DNA of 64,000 bases, taken from the NCBI RefSeq assembly GCF_001429295.1, contig NZ_LMJL01000012.1, forward strand, positions 1,291,475-1,355,474. Reading direction: 5' to 3'. Of the stretch, positions 1 to 8,837 are shown in pieces (within the stretch, counting starts at the first letter, position 1; each line of letters begins with the position of its first letter). A program made the translations under genes and the position numbers. The DNA comes from Flavobacterium sp. Root935 (GTDB taxonomy: Bacteria > Bacteroidota > Bacteroidia > Flavobacteriales > Flavobacteriaceae). The notes below the pieces were generated by a model. It was not told where the DNA came from. It worked only from the letters and a program-made list of their open reading frames with translations, and searched no databases.

Positions 1-1067
1 ACGTTGCGATTCTTCAGTTATTAAAGAACATGGGGTCTGGTTTAGATACTGTATCAATTCAAGAAGTTTTATTGGGACTTCATGCTGGCTATGATCCTGA
101 CAAAATTTTCTTTACACCAAACGGAGTTTCTCTAGAAGAAATCGAAGAAGTTGCCGCAATGGGTGTACAAATCAATATTGATAACTTATCTATTCTGGAG
201 CAATTCGGAACAAAATATCCGCAGATTCCGGTATGTATTCGTATCAATCCGCACGTAATGGCGGGTGGAAATGCTAACATCTCTGTTGGACATATCGACA
301 GTAAATTCGGAATATCTGTTCACCAAATTCCTCATATCTTACGAATTGTTGAGAACACAAAAATGAGCATTGTTGGAATTCACATGCACACAGGATCTGA
401 TATTTTAGATATCGAAGTATTCTTGTATGCTGCTGAAATTTTGTTCGATACAGCGAAAAACTTCAAAGATCTAGAATTCTTAGATTTCGGAAGCGGATTC
501 AAAGTTCCTTACAAAAAAGACGATATCGAAACAGACATCGAAGAATTAGGTAAAAAATTATCTAAAAGATTCAATGCTTTCTGTGCAGAATATGGCAGGG
601 ATTTAACTTTGATTTTCGAACCAGGAAAATTCTTGGTGAGCGAAGCAGGTCATTTCTTAGTAAAAGTAAACGTAGTAAAACAAACAACATCAACAGTTTT
701 CGCTGGAGTTGACAGTGGTTTCAATCACCTAATTCGCCCAATGTTATATGGATCTTCACACCATATTGAAAACATCTCAAACCCAAAAGGAAAAGAGCGT
801 TTTTACTCTGTTGTAGGATACATTTGCGAAACGGATACTTTTGCAAACAACCGTAGAATTCAAGAAATTACTGAAGGTGACATTTTATCTTTCAGAAATG
901 CTGGAGCATACTGTTTCTCAATGTCTTCGAACTACAACTCAAGATACAAACCAGCCGAAGTTCTTTGGAAAGACGGAAAAGGAATCTTGATTCGACAAGC
1001 GGAAACTTTTGAAGATTTACTTAAAAACCAAATTCCGTTGCCAGAAGAAGTTGCAGCAACAGTTTAA
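1..1067 (+). CDS. lysA: Diaminopimelate decarboxylase, 5'-truncated by window edge
   Basis: Last step of lysine synthesis: PLP-dependent decarboxylation of meso-diaminopimelate in the cytoplasm. The frame is open from base 1, with no start codon in the window; residues reading VAILQLLKN-MGSGLDTVS are the barrel segment that follows the PLP-lysine in this family, so roughly the first 50-60 residues, including that lysine, lie upstream. Visible family motifs are HIDSKFG, GIHMHTGSD, DFGSGFKVPY, EPGKFLVSEAG (the phosphate and substrate region), VDSGFNHLIRP, CETDTFA (the catalytic Cys and neighbours given by the partner subunit) and NAGAYCFSMSSNYN near the C-terminus. A strong terminator follows 28 bases after the stop. 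The family call is secure; only the N-terminus is missing. Confidence 0.95.
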   Translation, partial: VAILQLLKNMGSGLDTVSIQEVLLGLHAGYDPDKIFFTPNGVSLEEIEEVAAMGVQINIDNLSILEQFGTKYPQIPVCIRINPHVMAGGNANISVGHIDSKFGISVHQIPHILRIVENTKMSIVGIHMHTGSDILDIEVFLYAAEILFDTAKNFKDLEFLDFGSGFKVPYKKDDIETDIEELGKKLSKRFNAFCAEYGRDLTLIFEPGKFLVSEAGHFLVKVNVVKQTTSTVFAGVDSGFNHLIRPMLYGSSHHIENISNPKGKERFYSVVGYICETDTFANNRRIQEITEGDILSFRNAGAYCFSMSSNYNSRYKPAEVLWKDGKGILIRQAETFEDLLKNQIPLPEEVAATV

Positions 1068-1094
1068 AATAAAAAAAAAGAGAATATCTAGAAG

Positions 1095-1126
1095 TCCCGT
1101 TTCTTAATTGAGGCGGGATTTTTTTT
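1095..1126 (+). terminator. Rho-independent terminator after lysA
   Basis: Stem TCCCGTTTC paired with GAGGCGGGA (two G-U pairs) around a short TTAATT loop, followed by eight T. It separates lysA from the NACHT gene. Confidence 0.85.
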
Positions 1127-1176
1127 AGAATAACATTTTGTAAAACAAGAAAAATATTAATAAAAAATACTATTTT

Positions 1177-1184
1177 TAGATTTG
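1177..1184 (+). promoter_or_regulatory. -7 promoter box (TAGATTTG) of the NACHT gene
   Basis: Exact match to the Bacteroidota -7 consensus TAnnTTTG, 22 bases before the ATG. I see no TTG at the expected 17-23 base spacing upstream, so the -33 element is weak or absent, which would fit low basal expression. Confidence 0.5.
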
Positions 1185-1206
1185 CCAAAATTAAATAAAT
1201 TTTTAT

Positions 1207-4200
1207 ATGAAAAAACAGATTGAAAACATTGCCAATCTTTTACCAGATTTTATAAAAAACTCCTTTGATTATGTAAAGAACAATTTTGATAAAAATAGTC
1301 AAGAAATATTTGAAAACGCAAATGGAACTGCAGCTATCGTTATTAAAATTCTTGCTCAACCGTTGATTGATAAATATTTTGAAAATAAAACTGAGGCTAA
1401 ACTTGAAAATTTTGGATTTAACACTTACATCAAAGCAAGTTTAGTACAAGCGAACGATTCAATAGATATAATTAAAGAAAATATAAACAATAGCTTCTCT
1501 CCTGAAATAGTTTTTGGTATAATTAGCAAGGTGATTAAGGAGGAAATACAAAGTTTTGATTCAACAAAAGCAATCTTGATTTTTCAGCCTCTTTATCATC
1601 CTGTTATTATACATGTCAAAAATAATTATAAGCGTATTTTACAAGATCTTGAAGTTGACTCTATTCATATTGAAAAATTTATTAAACATTTTAATGAAAA
1701 CATAGAGCAAACCATCCAGAAAACATTTGGTAGTGACTATGATGAACATTTGAGAAAAACTTCATTATATAGGTTAAAAGATAATGAAGCGCATTTTTTA
1801 TATGAAACCATTCAGCTAGGAAAAATAGGTTTTAAAGAAAATGAAAATTTAAAGTATGAAACAACTTATGCCTCTTGGAAAAATGTTAGTAGTTTTCGTA
1901 ATAGCTTTGAATCATCTATAGATGATGAAAAATATCAGGAATATGAAAATCAATTAAAACCGGTGGAAGATTTAATATCAGATTTTTTTAATCGTAATCC
2001 TGATAATAATTTGGATGACATATTATTTATCATTGCAGATTTTGGGAAAGGAAAATCTGTATTTATGAGACATTATGCTTCAAAACTTGCAAAACAGTAT
2101 TTAGAAAAATCCGAAGGGTATTTTCCAATTTATTTTAATTTACGTAATTATTCGAAATATTCCACTGATTCAAAATTAGGTGTGATAAGCGATTTTTTAG
2201 AAACTAATTATAGCATTAAAATTGATGATGAATATTTTGAGAAAAAAAAATACCTTTTTTTAATTGACTCTTTAGATGAAAGTGGAGATTTAAACAAAAA
2301 ATCTATTGATAAAGTCATAAATTCAGTCAAAAATATACAAAAAATAAATAAATCAAAATACAAAACTAACCGTATAATTATTACTTCTCGTCCATTTGAC
2401 GACGGCTTTAGTAATCATCTAATAGAGCATAATCCTTTCAACATTAAAAATAAAGAAAAAAGAGACGTTCCTCATTACCTTAATATTCATGGTTTTAAAA
2501 AAATACAATTTAACAATTGGCTTTTTGAAACATTAGTGAACTATTCTCATATTAAAAATCTGAACACAACCGGTATAGCAAAACAAATTGTTAATGCTGT
2601 AAACAAAAATGAAAGAATAGATATTTACCAAGAATTAATAAAAAACGAAACATTATCACGAAGTGAATTGCGTAGACCAATATTCGCTTATATGGTATAT
2701 CAACTTATAATCAACAAAGTTGACTTTATTAAAGTTGGAAAATTAGGTGTTTATCTTTCTTTTTTAAATTTACTTACAAAAGAGGCAAAACATATTCATG
2801 ACTCAGATTATCAAGTAAATCTTTCAGAGGAATTTGAATTTAGAAATATATTACATGCTACTTCGTCCTTATGGGTATACCAAAGACAAAAAGGAAAACA
2901 AGGAATGCTAAAAAAAGCAGATATATGTCGCGTATTAGAAGGGAAAATTTTAAGTGAAAGCGATAGCGATGTTATAGAAAATTTTAAAGGTAAAGGATTT
3001 ACAGAAATACAATTTCTTTCCCATTCTTATTTTGGGGAAAATAATAATATTCTTCATTTCCAACATCAATCATTTGCTGAAATTCTTTTGGCGGAATATT
3101 ATTTAAAAATTTTTATTAAATATTCTTTAGATGAAGATTCTGATATTGAAGAGGCTCGTGCAAAATTAGCAATAGGAGAACCTACCGAACAAGCTATTAT
3201 TTTTTTTAAAGAACTTTTGGATTTGTTAAGGGAATCTTCTATCAAATCTAAAGATCTGGTTATAATTGAAAAAAGAAAACTACTTTTTCCTTTAATGGCT
3301 TCATTATCCATTAGAAAACATAACAAACTATTTTCAAATTATCTACATTTCTCTTGGTTTAATAAGTACAAGTTAGGAGAAAATCAAATAGAATATCCTA
3401 AAGAGGCACTAGAAGAATGGTGTATAGGCCATCAAGAGATTGAAAAAATTATTCAGTATGCTGCACTAATATTAAACTCAAAAACTTTCTACTTACCAAT
3501 TCAAGGGAATGCCAAAACTTCTTTGTACGATTCTGAAGTTTTTGAAGTTATCAATTACAGTAAGACAAATGCATTGTATGGTTTTGATAAGTGGATATCA
3601 CTACTTGTGGGTAATCGTCTATTTAATTCTTTCAATTCAGAAAAACCACTACTTTTTAACTGGCATTACAACATTAATTTTCATCAATTATTTGATATGA
3701 TTCGAAGCTTTAATTATGTTTTTAATGATTCATGCCCACACTGGGGTAATGATTTATTCCAAGGTATCAATATGAGTGAAAACAAAAATCAATTTGATCT
3801 TTCACATGTAAATTTTGATGGTATAAATTTTTCCCATTCAACTTTTAATAATTTGAGATCTTGGGGAGCAAACTGGAGTAGATCTAATTTAAATGGATGC
3901 TCCTTTTATAATGTTCAATTAATTACATGCTTGTTTTTAGGAGCAATAATTGAAGAAATTGAACATGTTAAAAACTTTCATATGATCAATTGCCAAGCCA
4001 CAACAAATGGCTTTATATTACTTGATGGGCTAAAAACCGAAGATTTAGAAATAAAGAAGAATTATGGTGATCCTAGAAAAAATCGCTATAATCCTTTTAT
4101 TGAATCATTTGATGTTTATGATGACCCTGTATTTGTTACTTGTCGAGGGTTTATGATTTACGGATTAAAAAATTCCTTATTTTCAATACTACAACTGAAG

Positions 4201-4305
4201 AAGTTATTTAATTTTGATGATGAGCAAACTAAAAAAGATTTTTTCAGACAAATAGACACTCTTAAAGAATATGAAGTAAAAAAAAGTCGAGCTAGAAAAA
4301 TGTGA
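1207..4305 (+). CDS. NACHT-type STAND NTPase with C-terminal pentapeptide-like repeats
   Basis: A 1032-residue protein with no signal peptide. Residues 1-250 are a mostly helical N-terminal region I do not recognise. Walker A is ADFGKGKS at 277-284, in the form usual for bacterial NACHT proteins but with Ala instead of the first Gly. Walker B is YLFLIDSLDE at 349-358 with the NACHT-type D-x-x-D-E acids. A sensor-like IIITSRPF lies near 390. A long helical region follows, and residues about 850-913 form pentapeptide-like repeats (FDLSHVNFDGINFSHSTF and onward). Known bacterial NACHT and Avs STAND proteins sense phage proteins and trigger cell death or dormancy. Defence is an inference here: no effector domain is recognised. 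The gene looks more A+T-rich than lysA and stands alone apart from the small gene downstream. Confidence 0.75.
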   Translation: MKKQIENIANLLPDFIKNSFDYVKNNFDKNSQEIFENANGTAAIVIKILAQPLIDKYFENKTEAKLENFGFNTYIKASLVQANDSIDIIKENINNSFSPEIVFGIISKVIKEEIQSFDSTKAILIFQPLYHPVIIHVKNNYKRILQDLEVDSIHIEKFIKHFNENIEQTIQKTFGSDYDEHLRKTSLYRLKDNEAHFLYETIQLGKIGFKENENLKYETTYASWKNVSSFRNSFESSIDDEKYQEYENQLKPVEDLISDFFNRNPDNNLDDILFIIADFGKGKSVFMRHYASKLAKQYLEKSEGYFPIYFNLRNYSKYSTDSKLGVISDFLETNYSIKIDDEYFEKKKYLFLIDSLDESGDLNKKSIDKVINSVKNIQKINKSKYKTNRIIITSRPFDDGFSNHLIEHNPFNIKNKEKRDVPHYLNIHGFKKIQFNNWLFETLVNYSHIKNLNTTGIAKQIVNAVNKNERIDIYQELIKNETLSRSELRRPIFAYMVYQLIINKVDFIKVGKLGVYLSFLNLLTKEAKHIHDSDYQVNLSEEFEFRNILHATSSLWVYQRQKGKQGMLKKADICRVLEGKILSESDSDVIENFKGKGFTEIQFLSHSYFGENNNILHFQHQSFAEILLAEYYLKIFIKYSLDEDSDIEEARAKLAIGEPTEQAIIFFKELLDLLRESSIKSKDLVIIEKRKLLFPLMASLSIRKHNKLFSNYLHFSWFNKYKLGENQIEYPKEALEEWCIGHQEIEKIIQYAALILNSKTFYLPIQGNAKTSLYDSEVFEVINYSKTNALYGFDKWISLLVGNRLFNSFNSEKPLLFNWHYNINFHQLFDMIRSFNYVFNDSCPHWGNDLFQGINMSENKNQFDLSHVNFDGINFSHSTFNNLRSWGANWSRSNLNGCSFYNVQLITCLFLGAIIEEIEHVKNFHMINCQATTNGFILLDGLKTEDLEIKKNYGDPRKNRYNPFIESFDVYDDPVFVTCRGFMIYGLKNSLFSILQLKKLFNFDDEQTKKDFFRQIDTLKEYEVKKSRARKM

Positions 4306-4464
4306 TAATAAAAATTAAAAACTTCTTCCATCTGGCGCGAGCTTCTTACTGATGAATAAACAAGCAAGTGAAACTTTCCGACCACAAGAGAGACAATCCT
4401 AGAACAATGGAGAGCCTAAAAAGCATCTGATTTTATTGCATAAAAAATTTAAAAATTTAAAAAA

Positions 4465-4806
4465 ATGTTAGAACTAGAAGATTTTACAGGGATTTACTTA
4501 TCAAAACCTATGATTCCAGATTGCGTACATTTAGATGATTATGAATTCTATTTTTATAATAGGAATAATCATTTTAATATTAGCATTAGAGAAAATGAAA
4601 ATTCCAAACTTATTTTTGATGCATCCACTTTCGAAATCATTAGTTCAGAAAATAATGATAAATTTGAGCTAATAATAAATGAATTAGAAAATGAAAATAA
4701 ATACAAGAAAATTAAAGGTAAAATGTATTTTAAAGTTCCTGAACCAAGAGGTTTTAAAATTTTCCTAAATGAATACGGTTGGAGATTTTTTGAAAAAATT
4801 GATTAA
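4465..4806 (+). CDS. Small hypothetical protein downstream of the NACHT gene
   Basis: 113 residues, acidic, no signal peptide or membrane segment, rich in Asn, Glu and Phe. I recognise no family. It lies 159 bases after the NACHT stop in the same orientation and shares that gene's strong A+T bias, so it may have arrived with it and may be an accessory partner. The intervening stretch (4306-4464) contains no convincing gene. Coding is supported by an uninterrupted frame, a clear ATG and the amino-acid composition of a soluble protein. Confidence 0.55.
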   Translation: MLELEDFTGIYLSKPMIPDCVHLDDYEFYFYNRNNHFNISIRENENSKLIFDASTFEIISSENNDKFELIINELENENKYKKIKGKMYFKVPEPRGFKIFLNEYGWRFFEKID

Positions 4807-4872
4807 CTTCCAAATTTAAACTACAATCCTTAAAAAATCAAAAGATCAATTCCTGTCTGAAAAAATATATAT

Positions 4873-4901
4873 TTGCTATTCATAAAAAATAAATACCTTT
4901 G
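4873..4901 (+). promoter_or_regulatory. Promoter (TTG -33, TACCTTTG -7) of the XRE gene
   Basis: TTG at 4873-4875 and TACCTTTG at 4894-4901 are spaced by 18 bases, an excellent Bacteroidota promoter. Transcription should start at about 4906-4908, essentially on the ATG at 4906, so the message may be leaderless. Confidence 0.7.
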
Positions 4902-4905
4902 AAAT

Positions 4906-5298
4906 ATGAGCGCAACAACAAAACCAAGACATATCGGTAGAAATATCAGCCGAATCAGAGAGCTTAAAGGTATGAAGCAGGAAGCGCTTGCGCAGGCAAT
5001 TGGTACAAATCAGCAGGCAATTTCTGGTATTGAAGGAAGCGAAACTATCGACGAAACAAAACTTACGAAAATTGCAGAAGCGCTAGGCGTTACAGTAGAA
5101 GCAATTGAAAGTTTTTCTGAAGAAAATGTATTTAATTATTTTAATACATTTAATGATTCCGTTTCAAACAGCAATTTTGGTCATAATAATATTTGTAATT
5201 TCAATCCGCTTGATAAAGTTATAGAACTTTACGAACGTTTGGTTCAGGCTGAAAAAGACAAAGTTGAGTATTTAGAAAAATTATTAAAAGGGAAATAA
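4906..5298 (+). CDS. XRE-family helix-turn-helix transcriptional regulator
   Basis: 130 residues. Residues 8-65 form an HTH_3 domain (GRNISRIRELKGMKQEALA, then IGTNQQAISGIEGSE as the recognition helix). Residues 66-100 are an Asn/Phe-rich linker, and residues 101-130 form a short coiled coil (DKVIELYERLVQAEKDKVEY) likely used for dimerisation. This layout is common for single-gene XRE regulators of Bacteroidota. The gene has its own promoter and terminator, so it is a monocistronic unit. The start is fixed by the -7 box ending only four bases upstream. Target genes cannot be deduced. Confidence 0.85.
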   Translation: MSATTKPRHIGRNISRIRELKGMKQEALAQAIGTNQQAISGIEGSETIDETKLTKIAEALGVTVEAIESFSEENVFNYFNTFNDSVSNSNFGHNNICNFNPLDKVIELYERLVQAEKDKVEYLEKLLKGK

Positions 5299-5321
5299 TT
5301 CCTTCAAAAATAAAATTTTGC

Positions 5322-5357
5322 AAAAGCACAAATATCTTATGATTTTGTGCTTTTTTT
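5322..5357 (+). terminator. Rho-independent terminator after the XRE gene
   Basis: AAAGCACAAA pairs imperfectly with TTTTGTGCTTT across a TTAT loop, followed by a T run. Confidence 0.75.
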
Positions 5358-5376
5358 GTAAACTAAAAAACCAAAA

Positions 5377-5838
5377 ATGACCTCAGAACAAATTGCCACA
5401 AAACCCAATCTTAAAAAAAGAATCCTTGCCGGATTAATTGACTATTCGTTAATGTTTGGAGTAGTCCTCGTTATGTTTCTATACTTTGGAGAAAAAACCA
5501 GAAATGGATATGAATTACAAGGATTTCCCGCATTCTTCAATTTTTTAATATGGTTTGGCTACATGGTTGGATTTGAAGTAAAATTTGGAGCAACGCTGGG
5601 AAATCAGATGTTTGATTTACAAGTTATTTCTATAAAAGATAGCAAAACTACAAGTTTAACTTTAGGCCAATCTTTTATGCGACATTTATTTGATATTCTT
5701 GATTTTTGGTTTTTCGGACTATTGGGAATATTGCTAATAAAAAACTCTACTTATAATCAAAGGTTAGGAGATTTATGCGCCAAAACAATTGTAATAGATA
5801 CAAAAGACAGCGAACAGTTTTACAAACGATTTACTTAA
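5377..5838 (+). CDS. RDD-family membrane protein
   Basis: 153 residues with three or four membrane segments. The family signature is visible: KKRILAGLIDYSLMFG (Arg and Asp of RDD) near residue 14, GATLGNQMFDLQVI near 68, then SFMRHLFDILDFWFFG and a C-terminal NQRLGDLCAKTIVID. RDD proteins are small inner-membrane proteins, some reported as Na+/H+ antiporters, most uncharacterised. It has no clear operon partner; the following gene starts 57 bases later. Confidence 0.85.
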   Translation: MTSEQIATKPNLKKRILAGLIDYSLMFGVVLVMFLYFGEKTRNGYELQGFPAFFNFLIWFGYMVGFEVKFGATLGNQMFDLQVISIKDSKTTSLTLGQSFMRHLFDILDFWFFGLLGILLIKNSTYNQRLGDLCAKTIVIDTKDSEQFYKRFT

Positions 5839-5894
5839 TTAAACTCAAATAAAAAATATTATTTTAGCCTTCCCAAATCAATCCCCAAAAATCA

Positions 5895-6347
5895 ATGAAA
5901 CTTACAATTACCCTATCAACCCTACTCCTACTACTTACAACTAATTTATTCAGCCAAACCCTTGCTGATTTAAAACTAAAACCAAAAGAAATTCCAAAAG
6001 GCGGTTATATGGTAAGTGACGGAAATATTTGTATTACGCCGCAAGCCTGCAATTTTTATAATGATATTGAAACCTACAGCAATATTGTTGGAACTGTAAA
6101 AAGTAAAGCTATTCAAAGTTTTAAAAGCAAAGCAGACCGCGGTTCTATCATGTATTTTGAATTTGATCATGTTTTTAAAGGCGATCGATTCCTGCAAGGT
6201 TTGCTTTGGGGAAAAGCAGGCGAACCAACAGCTGAACATCCAGAAGAATATCTCGCCAAAGGAAAATTTCTAGTTATTTGGAGTTTACAGGCAGATAGTC
6301 CGCTAAAAGAAAAGTCTGAAACTAAGATCGAAGCTCTTTTACAATAA
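5895..6347 (+). CDS. Secreted hypothetical protein
   Basis: 150 residues with a Sec signal peptide (LSTLLLLLTTNLFSQ, cleavage near residue 21). The mature part has two Cys (ICITPQAC) that may form a disulfide, and ends with a charged helix. I recognise no domain. It may be cotranscribed with the RDD gene upstream. Confidence 0.75.
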   Translation: MKLTITLSTLLLLLTTNLFSQTLADLKLKPKEIPKGGYMVSDGNICITPQACNFYNDIETYSNIVGTVKSKAIQSFKSKADRGSIMYFEFDHVFKGDRFLQGLLWGKAGEPTAEHPEEYLAKGKFLVIWSLQADSPLKEKSETKIEALLQ

Positions 6348-6403
6348 ATCCTAATCACAGCTTCATTTTAAATGCTTAATTTTGCTTGATAAAAAAACAC
6401 AAA

Positions 6404-6766
6404 ATGAAACCACAAATACGAATTCTTCTTTACTCCATCTTATTCTTTTTATATCTTACTTCGACACCTTTCTTACTGTCGTTAAACGAAAAAATAAAAG
6501 GCGATCCGTTTGTAGTTTTAGGAGTTGGTTTTGGAGTTTTAAATCTCATCTATGCTTTTTTTGCCCTAAAATGGAAACCTTTGCTTAACGTACTTTGCGC
6601 TGTCGGGATTGCGGCTTTAGCTATGTTCCTAGCTCTACAGTTTACCAATCTGCATCTGCTTGTAAATTACGATCCATATCAGGTTAAAACGGCCATTTTT
6701 GCTAATGCGGTTCTTTCTATTATTTTTTGGGAAATTGTGTATCAAGTGAAAATTAGAAAGCAATAA
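6404..6766 (+). CDS. Small integral membrane protein, unknown function
   Basis: 120 residues from the ATG at 6404; a TTG codon six positions upstream is in frame but sits right behind a TAATTTTG -7 box (6377-6384), so the ATG is the better start. Four predicted membrane helices (LLYSILFFLYLTSTPFLLSL, VLGVGFGVLNLIYAFFAL, LLNVLCAVGIAALAMFLAL, TAIFANAVLSIIFWEIVY). No family is recognised. Confidence 0.65.
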   Translation: MKPQIRILLYSILFFLYLTSTPFLLSLNEKIKGDPFVVLGVGFGVLNLIYAFFALKWKPLLNVLCAVGIAALAMFLALQFTNLHLLVNYDPYQVKTAIFANAVLSIIFWEIVYQVKIRKQ

Positions 6767-6772
6767 CCTTTC

Positions 6773-6905
6773 AATTGCCTCCAGCTTTATCTGGAGGTTC
6801 ATATAGTAAGTCTAGAATAGGCTTTAACCAAATGAATAAATTTATTTTGGCTAAAGCCATTTTTTTTTTGCTATAGGTGACCTCCCGCTAAAGCTGGAGG
6901 CAATT
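6773..6905. repeat. Nested palindromic intergenic element
   Basis: Outer arms 6773-6794 and 6884-6905 are reverse complements at 20 of 22 positions (AATTGCCTCCAGCTTTA core). Inside is a second inverted repeat, 6820-6832 against 6846-6858 (GGCTTTAACCAAA with TTTGGCTAAAGCC, one mismatch). The transcript would fold into a long two-storey hairpin. No coding sequence lies inside. Confidence 0.8.
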
Positions 6906-7006
6906 CATTTTACTTTATCATTTAATAATTTTAAAGTCAAAATATTGATGATAAAACTTAAAAAATAATTCATAGTTTTACTCTTAAGTATTTAAAAATC
7001 AAAAAC

Positions 7007-8167
7007 ATGAAACGACATCCTTCGATAGACATTGTACGCGGAATTGTAATGATTATTATGGCTCTTGATCATGTTCGGGATTTATTGCATGTCGATTCGA
7101 TTACACAAAGCCCAACCGATTTGGCAACGACTTCTCCTTTGTTGTTTTGTACACGCTGGATTACACATTTGTGCGCGCCTATTTTTGTTTTCTTGGCGGG
7201 AACTTCGGTCTATCTTTCACTTCAAAACAAAAACAATGCTGCCGAAACCAGACAGCTTTTATTGAAAAGAGGTTTTTGGTTAATCCTGCTTGAATTTACA
7301 GTTGTCAATTTTGGATTGTTTTTCGATATTGGTTTTCATACCCTTTTATTTGAAGTCATAGCCGCAATAGGTTTTGGGTTTGTTGTTTTGAGTTTATTAT
7401 TAAAAGTCCGCTCTCAAACTTTGGGCATTGTGGGACTTGTAATTATCTTTTTCCATAATCTCCTGCCAATTATTCCATTTGCAGAAAATTCAGTTTTAAA
7501 AACCATCTTAACTCCCCTCTTTGGACCAGCTGTTTTTCCGTTTGCAGGAAAAGCATTTATTATGGGCTATCCGCCAATTCCGTGGCTAGGAATTATGCTC
7601 GTTGGTTTTGCAGCGGGAAAATTCTTTGAACTGGCACAAGGACAAAGAAAAAAACTATTCTTAAAAATCGGTTTGAGTGCTTTAGCTTTATTTACGGTAA
7701 TTCGATTGGTAAATATTTATGGTGATCCCGCTTTATGGACTACACAAAAAGACTCAACTTTCACCTTTTTATCATTTATGAATGTAACCAAATATCCACC
7801 TTCTCTCCTATTCTGTTTGGTTACTTTAGGCATTATGTTTTTACTGCTCGCTTTTGCAGAACAATTTCATAATACGGTTAAAAAAGCAACTATGGTTTAC
7901 GGAAAAGTGCCCTTATTTTATTTTGTTGTTCACTTTTATGTTATTCATATTCTAACGCTTTTTATACTTTTGGCACAAGGCTTTAATTGGTCTCAACTGG
8001 AATTTGCTTCGGGAACTTTTGGCAGACCTAAAAGCATTGAAAGCGGTTTACATCTTTGGGCAATTTATTTAATTTGGATTTTTGTTGTTGCGCTGCTTTA
8101 CAAACCTTGCCAATGGTTCGGAAAATATAAGACTGAAAATAATCATTGGTGGCTGAAATACATTTAA
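7007..8167 (+). CDS. HGSNAT-like (DUF1624) membrane acyltransferase
   Basis: 386 residues, about ten membrane segments. The N-terminus RHPSIDIVRGIVMIIMALDH is the hallmark of the heparan-alpha-glucosaminide N-acetyltransferase catalytic family, including the His used in acetyl transfer from cytoplasmic acetyl-CoA across the membrane. Further family features are FPFAGKAFIMGYPPIPWLG and a C-terminal LFYFVVHFYVIHI segment. The substrate is unknown; a second, more distant member lies in the peptidoglycan locus at 55.6 kb. It is a single-gene unit between the palindromic element and a lipoprotein gene. Confidence 0.85.
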   Translation: MKRHPSIDIVRGIVMIIMALDHVRDLLHVDSITQSPTDLATTSPLLFCTRWITHLCAPIFVFLAGTSVYLSLQNKNNAAETRQLLLKRGFWLILLEFTVVNFGLFFDIGFHTLLFEVIAAIGFGFVVLSLLLKVRSQTLGIVGLVIIFFHNLLPIIPFAENSVLKTILTPLFGPAVFPFAGKAFIMGYPPIPWLGIMLVGFAAGKFFELAQGQRKKLFLKIGLSALALFTVIRLVNIYGDPALWTTQKDSTFTFLSFMNVTKYPPSLLFCLVTLGIMFLLLAFAEQFHNTVKKATMVYGKVPLFYFVVHFYVIHILTLFILLAQGFNWSQLEFASGTFGRPKSIESGLHLWAIYLIWIFVVALLYKPCQWFGKYKTENNHWWLKYI

Positions 8168-8256
8168 GTGATATGTGTTTACGACAAGATAAATTGTAGA
8201 ATTTCGTACGTATTTTTTTATATTAGCATTTTGAAATTTCAAGCCAAAATCCTAAT

Positions 8257-8802
8257 ATGAAAACCAGAATTTTAATTCTCCTTTCTTTAATTGCTGTTTC
8301 TTGTAAAAAAGAAATCAAAGTCAAAACTTCTACAATTGTACAAAAAGATAGTATACAGAGTATTCCTGAATCTGAAACCGAAAAAACAGAAACTATCGTA
8401 ATTTCAAAAAAACATAAAACGAACCAAATTTTATGCGATCTCGATGGAGATGGAAAAAATGAAACCGTAGAAATTGTAAGAAGTACAAACAACAACAAAA
8501 GTGGGCTAAAAATTACTTACGGAAATGGGAAAAGAACAGATTATTTCGGTCTGGGAAATACAATTTTAGACCAAGGTTTTGACGAAATTGATTGGGCTGG
8601 AATATTTGAAAAAGCACCGAAAGGTGAAATTTATTGGAATAACGTAAATGACGACGGCGAAATTATGGCCGACGAAGAAGTAAAAGAAGAAGATAAAATA
8701 AAATTGCCAAATGACGGAATCTTTATTCACGCCGAAGAAAGCTGCGGAGGCGGGATTATTTATCTAGATAACGGAAAATACAACTGGATTCAGCAGGAAT
8801 AA
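8257..8802 (+). CDS. Hypothetical lipoprotein with a DGDGKNE motif
   Basis: 181 residues with a lipoprotein signal (ILLSLIAVSC, Cys near residue 16). A Lys/Thr-rich linker follows, then LCDLDGDGKNETVEIVR, an FG-GAP or EF-hand-like calcium-loop motif, and a second acidic loop NDDGEIMADEE. It ends ESCGGGIIYLDNGKYNWIQ. Likely outer-membrane or periplasmic, function unknown. The calcium-binding suggestion rests only on the motif. Confidence 0.7.
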   Translation: MKTRILILLSLIAVSCKKEIKVKTSTIVQKDSIQSIPESETEKTETIVISKKHKTNQILCDLDGDGKNETVEIVRSTNNNKSGLKITYGNGKRTDYFGLGNTILDQGFDEIDWAGIFEKAPKGEIYWNNVNDDGEIMADEEVKEEDKIKLPNDGIFIHAEESCGGGIIYLDNGKYNWIQQE

Positions 8803-8837
8803 AATTGTAATAAATTAACTTCTAAACTATTTTGATT

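Noticed and set aside
7007..8167. Link of the first HGSNAT-like gene to the peptidoglycan locus
   Set aside because: It is 48 kb away, not near sugar genes, and differs clearly in sequence from the one at 55.6 kb.
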